Below are positions 52,597 through 61,735 of a DNA stretch of 64,000 nucleotides, piece by piece. Below the pieces are notes generated by a model. The model did no database searches. It saw nothing but the letters and a program-made list of their open reading frames with translations, and was not told the DNA's origin. Position 1 is the stretch's first letter, and each line of letters opens with the position of its first letter. Position numbers and translations under genes: made by a program. This DNA is from Streptoalloteichus hindustanus (GTDB lineage Bacteria > Actinomycetota > Actinomycetes > Mycobacteriales > Pseudonocardiaceae), in contig NZ_FQVN01000012.1 of assembly GCF_900129375.1 (NCBI RefSeq), positions 78,122-142,121 on the forward strand, in the 5' to 3' direction.

Positions 52597-53058
52597 TCAG
52601 AACGGGCTGAGCCGACGGATGCGCTCCGCGTGCTCCGGGTACCGGGCGACGAGATCCGCCGCCGCCGCGAACTCGACGACGTCGTCGGTGTAGGGCGGCG
52701 CCATGAACGTGCCGAGCAACGACCACGCGCCGAGCGTCTCGGTCGCCTGCCACGTCCCGGCCGGCACGACCACCTGGGGTCGCTGCCCCGCGTCGATGTC
52801 CGGGCCCAGCACGGGCTCCTCGACCCGGCCGTCGGGGTGCGCCAGGAACATCCGTGCGGGCGCGCCGACGTGGTGGGCGAAGACCTCCGGGTGCGCCAGC
52901 CGGTGCAGCGCGGAGAACTCCGGGGCCGCCAGGAGGTAGTAGATGGCGGAGCCGTGCTCGTCCCGCCACGTCTGCGCCCAGTGGCCGCCCTCGGTCGGAA
53001 GGGGCAGCAACCCGAGCGCCGCGATGATCCGGGCGGCCTCCGGGTGCGTCCGGTTCAC
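52597..53058 (-). CDS. Cupin-fold protein, DUF985 family
   Basis: 153 residues. AARIIAALGLLPLPTEGGHW, SAIYYLLAAPEFSALHRLAHPEVF, AGTWQATETLGAWSLLGTFMAPPYT and DVVEFAAAADLVARYPE form the full DUF985 (YML079W-like) cupin. The function of the family is not settled; sugar or nucleotide-sugar ligands have been suggested. The GTG at 53058 overlaps the SDR stop (GTGA), so the two are co-expressed; GTG 53061 is an alternative. Confidence 0.82.
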   Translation of the reverse strand: MNRTHPEAARIIAALGLLPLPTEGGHWAQTWRDEHGSAIYYLLAAPEFSALHRLAHPEVFAHHVGAPARMFLAHPDGRVEEPVLGPDIDAGQRPQVVVPAGTWQATETLGAWSLLGTFMAPPYTDDVVEFAAAADLVARYPEHAERIRRLSPF

Positions 53059-53840
53059 CACGTCGGACCCGCCGAGACGCCGCCGTCGACGACCAGGTCG
53101 TGGCCGGTGATCCAGGAGGCCAGCGGCGAGGCGAGGAAGACACAGGCGTTCCCGACGTCCTCGGGGGTGCCCATCCTGGTCAGCGGCGCGGCGCGGTGCC
53201 ACCGCTCGACCCCCTCCGGCCAGTCCCGCTCGATGCCCTCCCTGACCACCAGGCCGGGCGAGACCGTGTTCACCCTGATGCCGTGCGGTCCGTACTCGAC
53301 GGCCGCCGCGCGGGCGTGCATCCGCACCGCCGCCTTGGCCGCGCTGTAGTGGGCGTGCCCGACCGCGGGCCGCGTGGCCTCGATCGAGGCGATCGAGACG
53401 ACCGCCCCGCCGTCGCCCTGCTCGATCATGTGGCGCGCCGCCGCCCTGGTGGCCAGGAACGCGCTGTGCGCGTTGGCGCCGATCACCTCGCGCCACTGGT
53501 CGAAGTCCATGTCGGGCAACGGTTCCACCGGCTGCACCCCGGCGTTGTTCACCAGCACGTCGACCCGCCCGAACGCGGCGACGACAGCGGCCAGCAGGCG
53601 GTCCGCCTCCACCGGGTCGCGCAGGTCGGCCTGCTCCCAGGTGGCCTGGCCGCCCTCGGCCCGGATGTCGGTCGCCACCGCCCTGGCGCGGTCCGCGCTG
53701 GACCAGTAGTGGGCGACCACGGTGGCCCCGGCGGCGGCGAACCGGCGGGCGATCCCCGCCCCGATGTTGCCACCGGCCCCGGTGACCAGGGCGACCGTGC
53801 CGGTCAGGTCCGGCAGTCCGGTGACGGGTGCAGCGACCAT
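53055..53840 (-). CDS. Short-chain dehydrogenase/reductase
   Basis: 261 residues. LVTGAGGNIGAGIARRF is the NAD(P) loop (TGxxxGxG), LVNNAG follows strand 4, and the active site is VVSIASIEATRPAVGHAHYSAAKAA (Ser, YxxxK). The end, ASWITGHDLVVDGGVSAG, is typical of classical SDRs of the FabG group. The ATG at 53840 has GGAGGCACTG upstream. The substrate is unknown; it sits in one operon with the DUF985 cupin. Confidence 0.85.
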   Translation of the reverse strand: MVAAPVTGLPDLTGTVALVTGAGGNIGAGIARRFAAAGATVVAHYWSSADRARAVATDIRAEGGQATWEQADLRDPVEADRLLAAVVAAFGRVDVLVNNAGVQPVEPLPDMDFDQWREVIGANAHSAFLATRAAARHMIEQGDGGAVVSIASIEATRPAVGHAHYSAAKAAVRMHARAAAVEYGPHGIRVNTVSPGLVVREGIERDWPEGVERWHRAAPLTRMGTPEDVGNACVFLASPLASWITGHDLVVDGGVSAGPTW

Positions 53841-54413
53841 CAGTGCCTCCCGGAGACGTGCTGTTCTCGTGCCGACGACGCGGTTGTGGAGAACCGTCGC
53901 ACATCGCCGCCCGTGGTCGTCGGAGGCCGACCGGGCGTTCGACAGGTCGGGGAAAGGGCGGTCACAGAGGGCCCGGCCGCCGGTCTGGTCCGGCTGTCCG
54001 GCGTCCGGGTTTCCCGCACACCAACCCTCACGTTCAGTGACCAAATCCGGCCGTGTTCTCGCCAGGCCATCCCGAAACTCCCACCGAAGGGAGGCGAGGA
54101 CGACGCCGGACGGCCGCTGCCGAGCACCGGGGAAGCGGTCAGCCATCGGCGGGGCCTGATCGGCCGCCACGTCCCCAGCCAGCAGTATTCACCTCAGAAG
54201 CGGGCGCGCATCCCCCGGACGGCGCAACGGTCCCGGTACGGACCGGATTTTCGGTGGGCCAACCCGAAAGTCACTCACCTTTTTCGCCGGTTGCGGGGAG
54301 TAACGGGGAAATCCGGCGACACGATCACCAGATCGCTCCCGTCGCGGCCGGGGGCGCAGGTGGTCCGAGAGGACGGCCCGGCGGGGTGTCCGGGCGGCAC
54401 GGAGGAGGGAACC
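53841..54413. other. Divergent intergenic region
   Basis: About 570 bases between the SDR (minus) and a small coupled gene pair (plus). No gene or clear promoter boxes could be supported. Confidence 0.35.
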
Positions 54414-54587
54414 GTGATCTCTGCCGGCGTCGTGGGCCTGCCCCGCGTCCTCCGGGTGGCGGCGTCGCACCCCCTCCTCGCACCGCCCAGCCGGCAGAAG
54501 CCGGTCCCGACCGGCACCTCGCTCTTCGCCTCGCCCGCCTCCGACGGCGACGCGCCGTCGGCCGCGAGAGGGGCGCGCGTCGGATGA
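54414..54587 (+). CDS. Small ORF coupled to the Excalibur-like gene
   Basis: 57 codons from GTG, with a strong RBS (GGAGGAGGG) four to twelve bases upstream. The product (VISAGVVGLPRVLRVAASHP...) has no recognisable domain. Its stop overlaps the ATG of the next gene (ATGA), so it may act mainly as a leader that couples translation. It could instead be the true start region of a longer transcript with no functional product. Confidence 0.4.
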   Translation: MISAGVVGLPRVLRVAASHPLLAPPSRQKPVPTGTSLFASPASDGDAPSAARGARVG

Positions 54588-55063
54588 GCCGTCCGCGCCT
54601 GCGCATGGCCGGCCTGGTGTGCTGCGCTGTCGTCGCCCTGCTCGCCGTGGCCGCGGTGACAGTGCGGTCGCTCTACCCGGAGAACAGCCCGGCCACCCCA
54701 CCGCCTCGGACCGCCGCCGCCGCACCGCAGGTCCTGCCGTTCACCCAGCCGACCGCGACCACCACCGCCGCCCCGGACGGCCCGCCCTCGACAGCACGGA
54801 CGCGCCCGCTCACCGCTTCCCCGCCGGTCTCCGGCCCGTCCGTTCCGGTGGACGCCCCCGAGGGCGGCGACGGCTGCGACCACGCCTACGGCGAAAGCCA
54901 CGAGTGCGTGCCGTGGCAGTTCCCACCTGGGACCGAGAACAGGTGCGACTGGTTGCGGGACCACGGATTCGGCCCGCTGACCGTGCACGGCCGGGACCGC
55001 CACGGCCTGGACACCAACGGCGACGGCGTCGCGTGCGGCCCGGGCGACGCCGGCGTCGGCTGA
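54584..55063 (+). CDS. Membrane-anchored protein with Excalibur-like Ca-binding motif
   Basis: 159 residues. One N-terminal hydrophobic helix (MAGLVCCAVVALLAVAAVTV) is followed by a Pro/Thr/Ala-rich linker (about 30-90) and a small domain with four Cys ending GLDTNGDGVACG, the DxNxDGxxC motif of Excalibur domains. The domain should be outside the membrane and may bind calcium. The lead helix could be an anchor or a signal peptide. Function unknown. Confidence 0.7.
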   Translation: MSRPRLRMAGLVCCAVVALLAVAAVTVRSLYPENSPATPPPRTAAAAPQVLPFTQPTATTTAAPDGPPSTARTRPLTASPPVSGPSVPVDAPEGGDGCDHAYGESHECVPWQFPPGTENRCDWLRDHGFGPLTVHGRDRHGLDTNGDGVACGPGDAGVG

Positions 55064-55071
55064 GGAAACCC

Positions 55072-55100
55072 CGTGGCGGCCGGGAAACGCGGCCGCCACG
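55072..55100. terminator. Hairpin terminator between convergent genes
   Basis: An 11-base perfect stem CGTGGCGGCCG (55072-55082) with its complement at 55090-55100 and a GGAAACG-type loop. It lies between the Excalibur-like gene and the minus-strand small gene and can serve both. Confidence 0.65.
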
Positions 55101-55111
55101 AGGGATCACCC

Positions 55112-55324
55112 CTACTGGTCCGACCTCGCCCGCGCGCGGACGGCGGCCCGCAGTTCCGCCCGGAGCACGCCCACCTGCAACGGGTCCAGCACGACGTGCT
55201 CACCCCGGGGCGTGATCACCACGATCCGCCGCCGGCCGTCCAGCTCCACCCGCAGGCCGCCCCGGCGCGCCATCACCCGCCGACAGCGGTCACGAACCCA
55301 CCACCGCCACAACAACCACGTCAT
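55112..55324 (-). CDS. Small hypothetical protein, 70 residues
   Basis: Begins MTWLLWRWWVRDRCRRVMAR and continues with strands LRVELDGRRRIVVITPRGEHVVLDP and a helix LQVGVLRAELRAAV. The basic, Trp-rich start and small beta unit do not match a family I know. CATCTCG is the start at 55324 on the minus strand. It is placed between two terminator/palindrome regions and seems monocistronic. Confidence 0.5.
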   Translation of the reverse strand: MTWLLWRWWVRDRCRRVMARRGGLRVELDGRRRIVVITPRGEHVVLDPLQVGVLRAELRAAVRARARSDQ

Positions 55325-55954
55325 CTCGCCCCCTGCGACAGGATCAGCGCGGTCTCCCCCACGCGCAGCGTAGGAACCCCCACCCACGCCCGTCACCGAG
55401 GGTATGGGCACGACGGGACGCGATCCCCTGCCGGACAGGGCCGCCCGCGCGCCGGAGAACTGTCCGAGAACTTCCTCGGGACAGTGTGAGACTGCTCATG
55501 ACGACTGACGGCTGGCGCGAGGTCGCGGAGCGGCGGGCGCCGGCGAGACGACCGCCCCCAGCGCGAGTGTCCGGTTTGGACGGTTCACCGACGAATCCGG
55601 GAAAACCGGGAAAAACTCCGTGCTGCCACCGTTCCCCACTCTGTGCACAGTGGACATCACTCTCGGTCCGCCACTGTCCTGGCCACCCTGGGCCACACCG
55701 CCCGCGCAGCAGGTGGCCGGCCGCCGACGCGAGGGGAACGACGACGTGACGTGGCGGTGACAGCCCGTGACAACACTCGGTGATCTGGGGCGGGAAACGT
55801 CCGAACACCGCCAAAGCCAGGTCCGGTGTGGACAACATCTACATTACCTCCGCCGACCTCCCACCAGACGCCCCCGGGGCTTGGTTTCCGGTCGACGGGG
55901 AACACGTACTGTCGCACTTCCGTCTTCCGTCGAGCCGTACAGGAGAGAGTCGCC
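55325..55954. other. Intergenic region upstream of the HelD-type gene
   Basis: About 630 bases. It includes a GTGCACAGTGGAC palindrome near 55646 and a GGGGCTTGG at 55878. The latter recalls a rifamycin-associated element but lacks the CAAG half. No gene supported. Confidence 0.35.
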
Positions 55955-58075
55955 GTGTTGGACGCGACGATCAGGCAGGCCGAGATCGCCGCCGAGCAGG
56001 AGCACGTCGACCGGGTGTACACCCGGCTGGCCGAGCTGCGGGCCGAGGCCGAGACGATGCGCGCGAAGGGCTACGAGCTCGCCCACGGCGCCGGCCAGGA
56101 GGCCACCTTCGAGCAGGCCGCCATGCTGTTCGACCGGGACGCCATGGTGCGCTACGCCAACCGCCTGCTCCAGGCCCTAGACGCCGAGCACGAGGGGCTC
56201 GTGTTCGGGCGGCTCGACACGACCGACGGGCAGGCGCTGCGCATCGGCCGGATGGGCGTGCGCGACGCCGAGCACCACAACCTGGTCACCGACTGGCGGG
56301 CGCCGGCGGCGGCGGCCTTCTACCAGGCCACGCCGCAGGAGCCGATGGACGTGCTGCGCCGCCGGGTGATCCACTGCTCCGGCGAGACCGTCACCAACGT
56401 CGACGACGAGCCGCTGATGCCCGAGGCGCTGCCCGAGGGCATGCCGATCATCGGCGAGGGCGCGTTGATGGCCGCGCTGGGCCGGGCCCGCGGCGAGGCC
56501 ATGCACAACATCGTGGCGACCATCCAGCGGGAGCAGGACGAGGCGATCCGGGCGCCGGCCGGCGGCGTCACCGAGATCACCGGCGGCCCCGGCACCGGCA
56601 AGACCGCGGTGGCGCTGCACCGCGTGGCCTACCTGCTGTACCGGGAGCGGCGCCGGCTCGGCACCGGCGTGCTCGTGGTGGGCCCCTCCCCCGTGTTCAC
56701 CAGCTACATCTCCCGGGTGCTGCCGTCGATGGGCGAGACCAGCGCGGAGCTGCGCTCGCTCGGCGAACTGCTCGACGGCGCGCCGGCCACCCGGGTGGAC
56801 CCGCCGGCGGTCAACGCCGTGAAGGGGTCGACCCGGATGGTCCGCGTCCTGCGCCGGCTCGTGCGGCAGACACCCCCGGACACCCCCACCGAGATGCGCA
56901 TCGTCTACGGCGGGGAGGTCATCCGGCTGGACGCGCGCGAGCTGGACCGGGTGCGGCGGCGGGTGCACCGCGCGGGCCAGCCCAACCAGCACCGGGTGGA
57001 CGCGGCGGAGGCGCTGCTGGAGGCGCTGGCCCGCAAGGCCGAGGAGTACGCCGACGAGACCTTCCGGCCGGACCGGGCGGAGATGGTCCACGAGCTCGGC
57101 GAGCGGATGGAGTTCCACCGCTTCCTGGTGCGGTGGTGGCCGGTGCTGAGCCCGACCTGGGTGCTGAGCTGGCTGCGGGACCGCGACCGGCTGGCCCGCG
57201 CGGCCAAGGGCGTGCTGGACCGCGAGGAGATCGACCTGCTGGCGGGCTCCGTGGCCGAGGCCGACGGCTGGTCGACCGCCGACGTGGCGCTGCTGGACGA
57301 GCTGCGGGTGCTGCTGGGGCCGCCGCCGAAGCGCCGCCGCCGGACGGGGTCGCCCCATTCGGACGACCGCCCCTCGGACGGGCGACCGCGGCGACCCGAG
57401 CACTACGACGAGTACTCGCACATCGTCGTGGACGAGGTGCAGGACGTCTCGCCGATGCAGTGGCGCATGCTCGGCCGCCGCGGCCGGTACGCGAGCTGGA
57501 CGCTGGTCGGCGACCCGGTCCAGACGTCCTGGCCGACCCCGGAGGAGGCGGCCGGGGCACGGGACGAGGCGCTGGGCTCGGCGCGGACCCGGCGGCGCTA
57601 CCGGCTCCGCACGAACTACCGCAACTCGGCGGAGATCTTCGGGGTGGCGGCCGCGGCGCTGGGCGACCTCGCCGGCGACGACGACCTGCCGAAGGCGGTG
57701 CGCAGCACCGGCGTGGCGCCGGTGGTGAGCGTCGTCGCCGCCGACGCCCTGGCCGACGCCACCAGGGCGACCGCGGCCGAACTTCTGTCCACTGTGGACG
57801 GAACCGTCGCGGTGATCCCGGCGATGGACCGGGTCGACGAGGTGCGGGAGTGGGTCTCCGGACTGGCCGACGACCGGCTGCGGGTCGTGGGCAGCCTCGA
57901 CTCGAAGGGGTTGGAGTACGACGGGGTCGTGCTGGTGGAGCCCACCGACCTGCTCAACGAGTCGCCCACCGGACGGCGGGCCCTGTACGTCGCGTTGACC
58001 AGGGCCACGCAGCGGCTGACGGTCCTGGCCACGGACGACACCTGGCTGCCGGGGCGGGCCCGCGCCCGCCCGTGA
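55955..58075 (+). CDS. HelD/HelR-type UvrD-like helicase acting on RNA polymerase
   Basis: 706 residues. An N-terminal coiled-coil (EIAAEQEHVDRVYTRLAELR) precedes a split superfamily I helicase: Walker A EITGGPGTGKTAVALHR, Walker B HIVVDEVQDVSPMQWRML, WTLVGDPVQTSW, YRLRTNYRN, and motif VI-like YVALTRATQRL. Actinobacterial proteins of this kind (HelD, HelR) remove stalled or drug-bound RNA polymerase from DNA, and HelR gives rifamycin resistance. The GTG at 55955 follows AGGAGAGAG. It could be general recycling or self-protection; no rifamycin genes are nearby. Confidence 0.8.
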   Translation: MLDATIRQAEIAAEQEHVDRVYTRLAELRAEAETMRAKGYELAHGAGQEATFEQAAMLFDRDAMVRYANRLLQALDAEHEGLVFGRLDTTDGQALRIGRMGVRDAEHHNLVTDWRAPAAAAFYQATPQEPMDVLRRRVIHCSGETVTNVDDEPLMPEALPEGMPIIGEGALMAALGRARGEAMHNIVATIQREQDEAIRAPAGGVTEITGGPGTGKTAVALHRVAYLLYRERRRLGTGVLVVGPSPVFTSYISRVLPSMGETSAELRSLGELLDGAPATRVDPPAVNAVKGSTRMVRVLRRLVRQTPPDTPTEMRIVYGGEVIRLDARELDRVRRRVHRAGQPNQHRVDAAEALLEALARKAEEYADETFRPDRAEMVHELGERMEFHRFLVRWWPVLSPTWVLSWLRDRDRLARAAKGVLDREEIDLLAGSVAEADGWSTADVALLDELRVLLGPPPKRRRRTGSPHSDDRPSDGRPRRPEHYDEYSHIVVDEVQDVSPMQWRMLGRRGRYASWTLVGDPVQTSWPTPEEAAGARDEALGSARTRRRYRLRTNYRNSAEIFGVAAAALGDLAGDDDLPKAVRSTGVAPVVSVVAADALADATRATAAELLSTVDGTVAVIPAMDRVDEVREWVSGLADDRLRVVGSLDSKGLEYDGVVLVEPTDLLNESPTGRRALYVALTRATQRLTVLATDDTWLPGRARARP

Positions 58076-58079
58076 CGGA

Positions 58080-58109
58080 CGGGGGTGCGGGCCCGGGCCC
58101 GCACCCCCG
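58080..58109. terminator. Perfect 30-base palindrome terminator
   Basis: A 15-base arm CGGGGGTGCGGGCCC is followed directly by its complement with no loop bases beyond the centre. It sits between the convergent helicase and hydrolase genes. Confidence 0.7.
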
Positions 58110-58115
58110 CGCCGG

Positions 58116-59305
58116 TCAGCCGGTCGTCGGCGACCGCCAGACGAGGTCGATCTCGGGATGGGCCGGCGACGGCCGGTCGAGCAGCGCCGACGGCCGGCCC
58201 CGCAGGTGCTGGTCGAAGAAGGCCAGCAGGTAGGTCCGGGTGACGTCCACCGACCGGTTCCCGTCGGCCTCCCCGAAGTAGGCCCTGAGCTTCTCCGGCG
58301 GCCAGACGCGGGCGAAGCCGAGGTCGTCGGCGAGCGTCGCCCAGTCGGCGAAGCTGTAGTGGCCGCTCCCGGCGTACGTCAGGTGCCGGCCCCACACCCG
58401 GTGGTTGGCCTTCAGCCTGCGCCAGGTGTCGTGGTGCACGGCCGCCTCGGTCAGCAACAACGTCGGCTGCCGGAGCCCGGTGTCCACGGCCGGGGTCCAC
58501 AGCGCGCCGTCGACGGCGAGCACCGCGCCAACCCTCGGATCCGTGCGGGCCGTCTCCACCGCCGCCGATCCACCCATGGAGTGGCCGTAGACCCCGACCC
58601 GCCCGCGGTCGACGAGCCCGGCCAGCTCCGCCACCGCCGCGTCCGGCCGCGCCGCGGTGAGGACGTCCAGGACGAACCGCAGGTCGGCGGCCCGCACCTG
58701 GGTCTCCTCGGTCAACACCGCCGGGTTGGCCGCGGGACGGCTGTCGGGCACGAACCGACCGCCCGGGAACTCGGTCGGGCTGTTGTGGGTGTGGTCGACG
58801 GTCACCACGACGTAGCCGTGGCTGGCCAGGTTCTCCGCCACCGCGGTCCCGTTGGCGCGGGAGTCGCTCCGGCCGGGGCTGAACACGAGGAGCGGCCACC
58901 CACCCTTCCGGGGCACCGCAACCACGCCCTCGCGCGCGTTCGGCCGAACGGGCCGGAAGGTGCCGACGGGCACGCCGAGCCGTTTCTCCACCGACTCGGC
59001 GACGCTCGCGGGCAGGTAGCGGGCGCGCGGCGCCCATCCCACGGCCGGGTAGAACACCTGCGTCATCAGTTCGCGCGGCCGCCCCCGGGCATCCACGGGT
59101 CGGTGCGCGCGGTGTCGACGAGGTGGAACTGCCACGTGCCGACCCGGTGCGGGCCGGTCGGCGCCGGCAACGTGACGCCGGCACCGGCACCGCCCGCCTC
59201 TGCGTGGGCCGGCGCGACCCCGGTCAGCAGGCCGGCGGCGACCACCACCGCCGCGGCCGCCAAGGATCGGCGGGACCAGACCGGTCCCCTGTTCGGATTC
59301 CCCAT
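58116..59305 (-). pseudogene. Secreted alpha/beta hydrolase (PAF-acetylhydrolase-like), frameshifted
   Basis: Two reading frames are needed. The first (59305 to about 59077) has a signal peptide with GGAGGGGATCGCC before its ATG and reads PAPTGPHRVGTWQFHLVDTA. It stops at once after DPWMPGGGRAN. The second continues RELMTQVFYPAV and carries a complete catalytic part: YGHSMGGSAAVE (Ser), GSGHYSFADW (His). Adding one G to the five-G run near 59082-59086 joins the two into one normal enzyme of about 395 residues. So either the gene is broken by a -1 slip in the G tract or the sequence has an error. A cytosolic shorter protein from an internal start (ATG near 59067) is possible. Confidence 0.7.
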
Positions 59306-59495
59306 GGCGATCCCCTCCTGGAGATCCCGGTGGCCCCACCCCTCCAGCGGCGGCCGACCGGGGATGCGGGGACCCGCGGACACGGGTTCGGTTTCCCGCA
59401 CCGCACCTCGGTGTGGAGCCAGGACAGGAACAGGGGCCCACGCGCCACGAGGAGGACGACCGGACCGGCCGCGTCGGCGCCCGGTCGCCGCGCCC

Positions 59496-60956
59496 TCAGC
59501 CGGCGTGGGCGCTCAACGCGTAGGCGGCGGGCCGCGGAGCGGGGGCGGGCGCCCGGCGCGCGCGGTCGACGATCGAGCCGAGGATCTCGCCCACCCGGAC
59601 CGCCGTGTTGGACAACAACGTCGAGGTGATCCCGTGGGTGTGCTCGGTCGCGCCCTGGAGGTAGATCCCGGCCCGCACGGCGTCGTCGGTCACGACGCGG
59701 TAGTCCCGGTCGACGCGGGGTCGGCCCGCCTCGTCCCGCCGGCACCGCTCCCCCAGCGGGCCGAGGACGTCCCACGGGTCCGTCGACCGGTACCCGGTGG
59801 CGTAGACGACGACGTCCGCCTGGAGGGTCGTGCGCTCCCCGGTGGGGAGGAACTCGACGGAGACGGTAACGCCGCCAGCGCCGCCAGCGCCGTCACTGCC
59901 GTCAGCGCGCTTCCCGGACTCCCGGACGTCGACCAGCCGGGAGGCGTGCAGGATGCGCAGGCGCTCCCGCCCGGAGACCTTCTCGGCGTACGAGCGGCGG
60001 TACAGGTCGTCGATGAGGTCGACGTCCACCACCGAGTAGTTGGTGTTGCGGTGGTAGTCGACGAGCATCCGCTTGACCGGCTCCGGGGCCGCGTAGAAGG
60101 CGTCCACGGCCTCCGGGTCGAAGATCCGGTTGGCGAACGAGCTGTCGTCGGCGGGCGTGTAGCCGTAGCGCGCGAACACCGCGCACACCTCGGCGTCCGG
60201 GAAGTGGCGGTGCAGGTACTCCGTCGTCTCCGCCGCGCTCTGCCCGGCGCCCACCACGACGAACCGGCGGGGCGCGTCGGTGAGCCGCTCAACCCTGTCC
60301 AGCAGGTCGTGGTTGTGCCAGATCCGGTCCGACACCCGCACCCCGGCGGGCAGGAACGGCCGGAGTCCGGTCGCCACCACGAGGTTGCGGGCCCGGTGGA
60401 CCTCCGTTCGGCCGTCACCCCGTCGGGTTTCGACGTCGAAGGCCACCACTGTGTCCGCACGGGGGTCCTCGTGGAAGTCCTCACCGGTCCCCGTGCCGTT
60501 GCCTGCCACGGCCTCCTGTCCGAACACGGGGCGCACCGCCACGACCTCGGAGTCGTAGCGCACCAGGTGGTCCACGCGCGCCGCCGCCCACTCCAGGTAG
60601 TCGTGGAACTCCGTGCGCAACGGGAACAGCGTCTTGTGGTTGATGAAGTCCGCCAGACGGCCGCGTTCCCGGAGATAGCACAGGAAACTGTGCGGGCTGG
60701 TCGGGTCGCGCATCGTGACGAGGTCCTTGAGGAAGGACACCTGCATGGTGGCCCCGTCGAGCAACATCCCGCGGTGCCAGCCGAACCGCGGCTGACGTTC
60801 CAGGAACACCGCGTCGACCCGCTCCCCGGCCGGCGCACGCCACTCGTGCTCCTCGACCGCGACGGCCAGCGCGAGGTTGGACGGCCCGAACCCGACGCCC
60901 ACCACGTCGTGGACGGGCACCCCGTCGATCGGCCTGCCGGCCACCCCAGACGTCAC
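59496..60956 (-). CDS. L-ornithine/L-lysine N-monooxygenase (siderophore)
   Basis: 486 residues. VVGVGFGPSNLALAVAVEE is the FAD loop, MQVSFLKDLVTMRDPTSPHSFLCYL the family fingerprint, FVVVGAGQSAAETTEYLH the NADPH loop, and VVYATGYRSTD plus THGITSTLLSN end the domain. These flavoenzymes make N-hydroxyornithine or N-hydroxylysine for hydroxamate siderophores. Which amino acid is used cannot be told. A near-perfect iron box is about 50 bases upstream of the GTG at 60956, so it should be turned on under iron starvation. Confidence 0.88.
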   Translation of the reverse strand: MTSGVAGRPIDGVPVHDVVGVGFGPSNLALAVAVEEHEWRAPAGERVDAVFLERQPRFGWHRGMLLDGATMQVSFLKDLVTMRDPTSPHSFLCYLRERGRLADFINHKTLFPLRTEFHDYLEWAAARVDHLVRYDSEVVAVRPVFGQEAVAGNGTGTGEDFHEDPRADTVVAFDVETRRGDGRTEVHRARNLVVATGLRPFLPAGVRVSDRIWHNHDLLDRVERLTDAPRRFVVVGAGQSAAETTEYLHRHFPDAEVCAVFARYGYTPADDSSFANRIFDPEAVDAFYAAPEPVKRMLVDYHRNTNYSVVDVDLIDDLYRRSYAEKVSGRERLRILHASRLVDVRESGKRADGSDGAGGAGGVTVSVEFLPTGERTTLQADVVVYATGYRSTDPWDVLGPLGERCRRDEAGRPRVDRDYRVVTDDAVRAGIYLQGATEHTHGITSTLLSNTAVRVGEILGSIVDRARRAPAPAPRPAAYALSAHAG

Positions 60957-61005
60957 CGTTACCCCCAGACCTCGACGGCCCCACGCGCACGACCGTGCCC
61001 CAAAA

Positions 61006-61024
61006 GTAGGTTAGGCTCACCTAA
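61006..61024. promoter_or_regulatory. Iron box (IdeR/DmdR-type operator)
   Basis: GTAGGTTAGGCTCACCTAA matches the 19-base actinobacterial iron-box consensus TTAGGTTAGGCTCACCTAA at 18 positions. It lies about 50 bases upstream of the N-monooxygenase gene (minus strand), so the iron-bound repressor should block it. Confidence 0.88.
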
Positions 61025-61356
61025 TCTTCCGGTTGATGTTGTTGTCAAGGGAACCGACAGGTGTGGTCGTGGGAGACACATCACGGGCGACAAGCCGGTC
61101 GCGGGAACGGCAAGAAGTGCGCACAGCGGTTGTCCGCAAGTGCGCGAGAAGCGCGTCGACGATCCTCGGGGCCCGGAAGAGCCACAGAAGGGTTACGAAG
61201 CGCGCCGAGGGCGCGCGGAACCGCCGAACATCACGAACAGCGCGGCGCGGGGATGAACGCCGCCGACGCGGACAACCGGACCGCGCGAAGTAAACCCCAA
61301 TGGCGGAACGACAGCCTCATGTCCGGGCGGGAGAGCCACCGGGAAGGAGTAGACGA

Positions 61357-61395
61357 CAACGTCCGGGCCCGTGACGAAACGGGGCCCGGACGTTG
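61357..61395 (-). terminator. Hairpin terminator after the small minus-strand gene
   Basis: CAACGTCCGGGCCCGT (61357-61372) pairs with ACGGGGCCCGGACGTTG (61379-61395) with one bulge. It lies directly downstream of the minus-strand stop at 61397. Confidence 0.65.
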
Positions 61396-61396
61396 A

Positions 61397-61612
61397 CTAC
61401 GGAACCGGTCGAAGCCGGTACTCCCAGCCCTGTTCCGCGGTGTACCGCAGGTCGTAGTGGTGCAGGATCTTCGGACCGTTGTGCAGGTGCACGTGGGTGA
61501 CCGTCGGCAACGGAGAGCCGGACGACCCGGAAAACGTCTCCCAACGACCGTCGAGAGGCCCTCCGACAAAACGGGCGAGATACGTTTGCGAGCCCACGGC
61601 CCTCCCATCCAC
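61397..61612 (-). CDS. Small hypothetical protein with FxGGPLDGR motif
   Basis: About 71 residues. TYLARFVGGPLDGRWETF is a motif shared by many short actinobacterial proteins of unknown function; the rest is VTHVHLHNGPKILHHYDLRY and a C-terminal YRLRPVP. Start uncertain between GTG 61612 and GTG 61597 (the latter has GGGAGG very close). It is followed by a terminator and preceded by lsr2 in the same orientation. Confidence 0.6.
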   Translation of the reverse strand: MDGRAVGSQTYLARFVGGPLDGRWETFSGSSGSPLPTVTHVHLHNGPKILHHYDLRYTAEQGWEYRLRPVP

Positions 61613-61735
61613 GTGCGACCAATACCCAGGGTACGCACCGTGGATCGGATGGCGACGACCTCGCGGCCTCACCCGACCCGCACCAGGCCGGCTTCCGGCG
61701 GCGACGTCAGTCGCCGCCCGCCACCGGCCCGACCG

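Larger units (their letters stand above)
60957..61396. other. Intergenic region with an iron box and a hairpin
   Basis: Holds the iron box (61006-61024) close to the monooxygenase start and the hairpin at 61357-61395. The remaining 330 bases show no supported gene. Confidence 0.4.

Noticed and set aside
55870..55900. Possible rifamycin-associated element upstream of the HelD-type gene
   Set aside because: Only the GGGGCTT half is present; the complementary CAAG half is missing.
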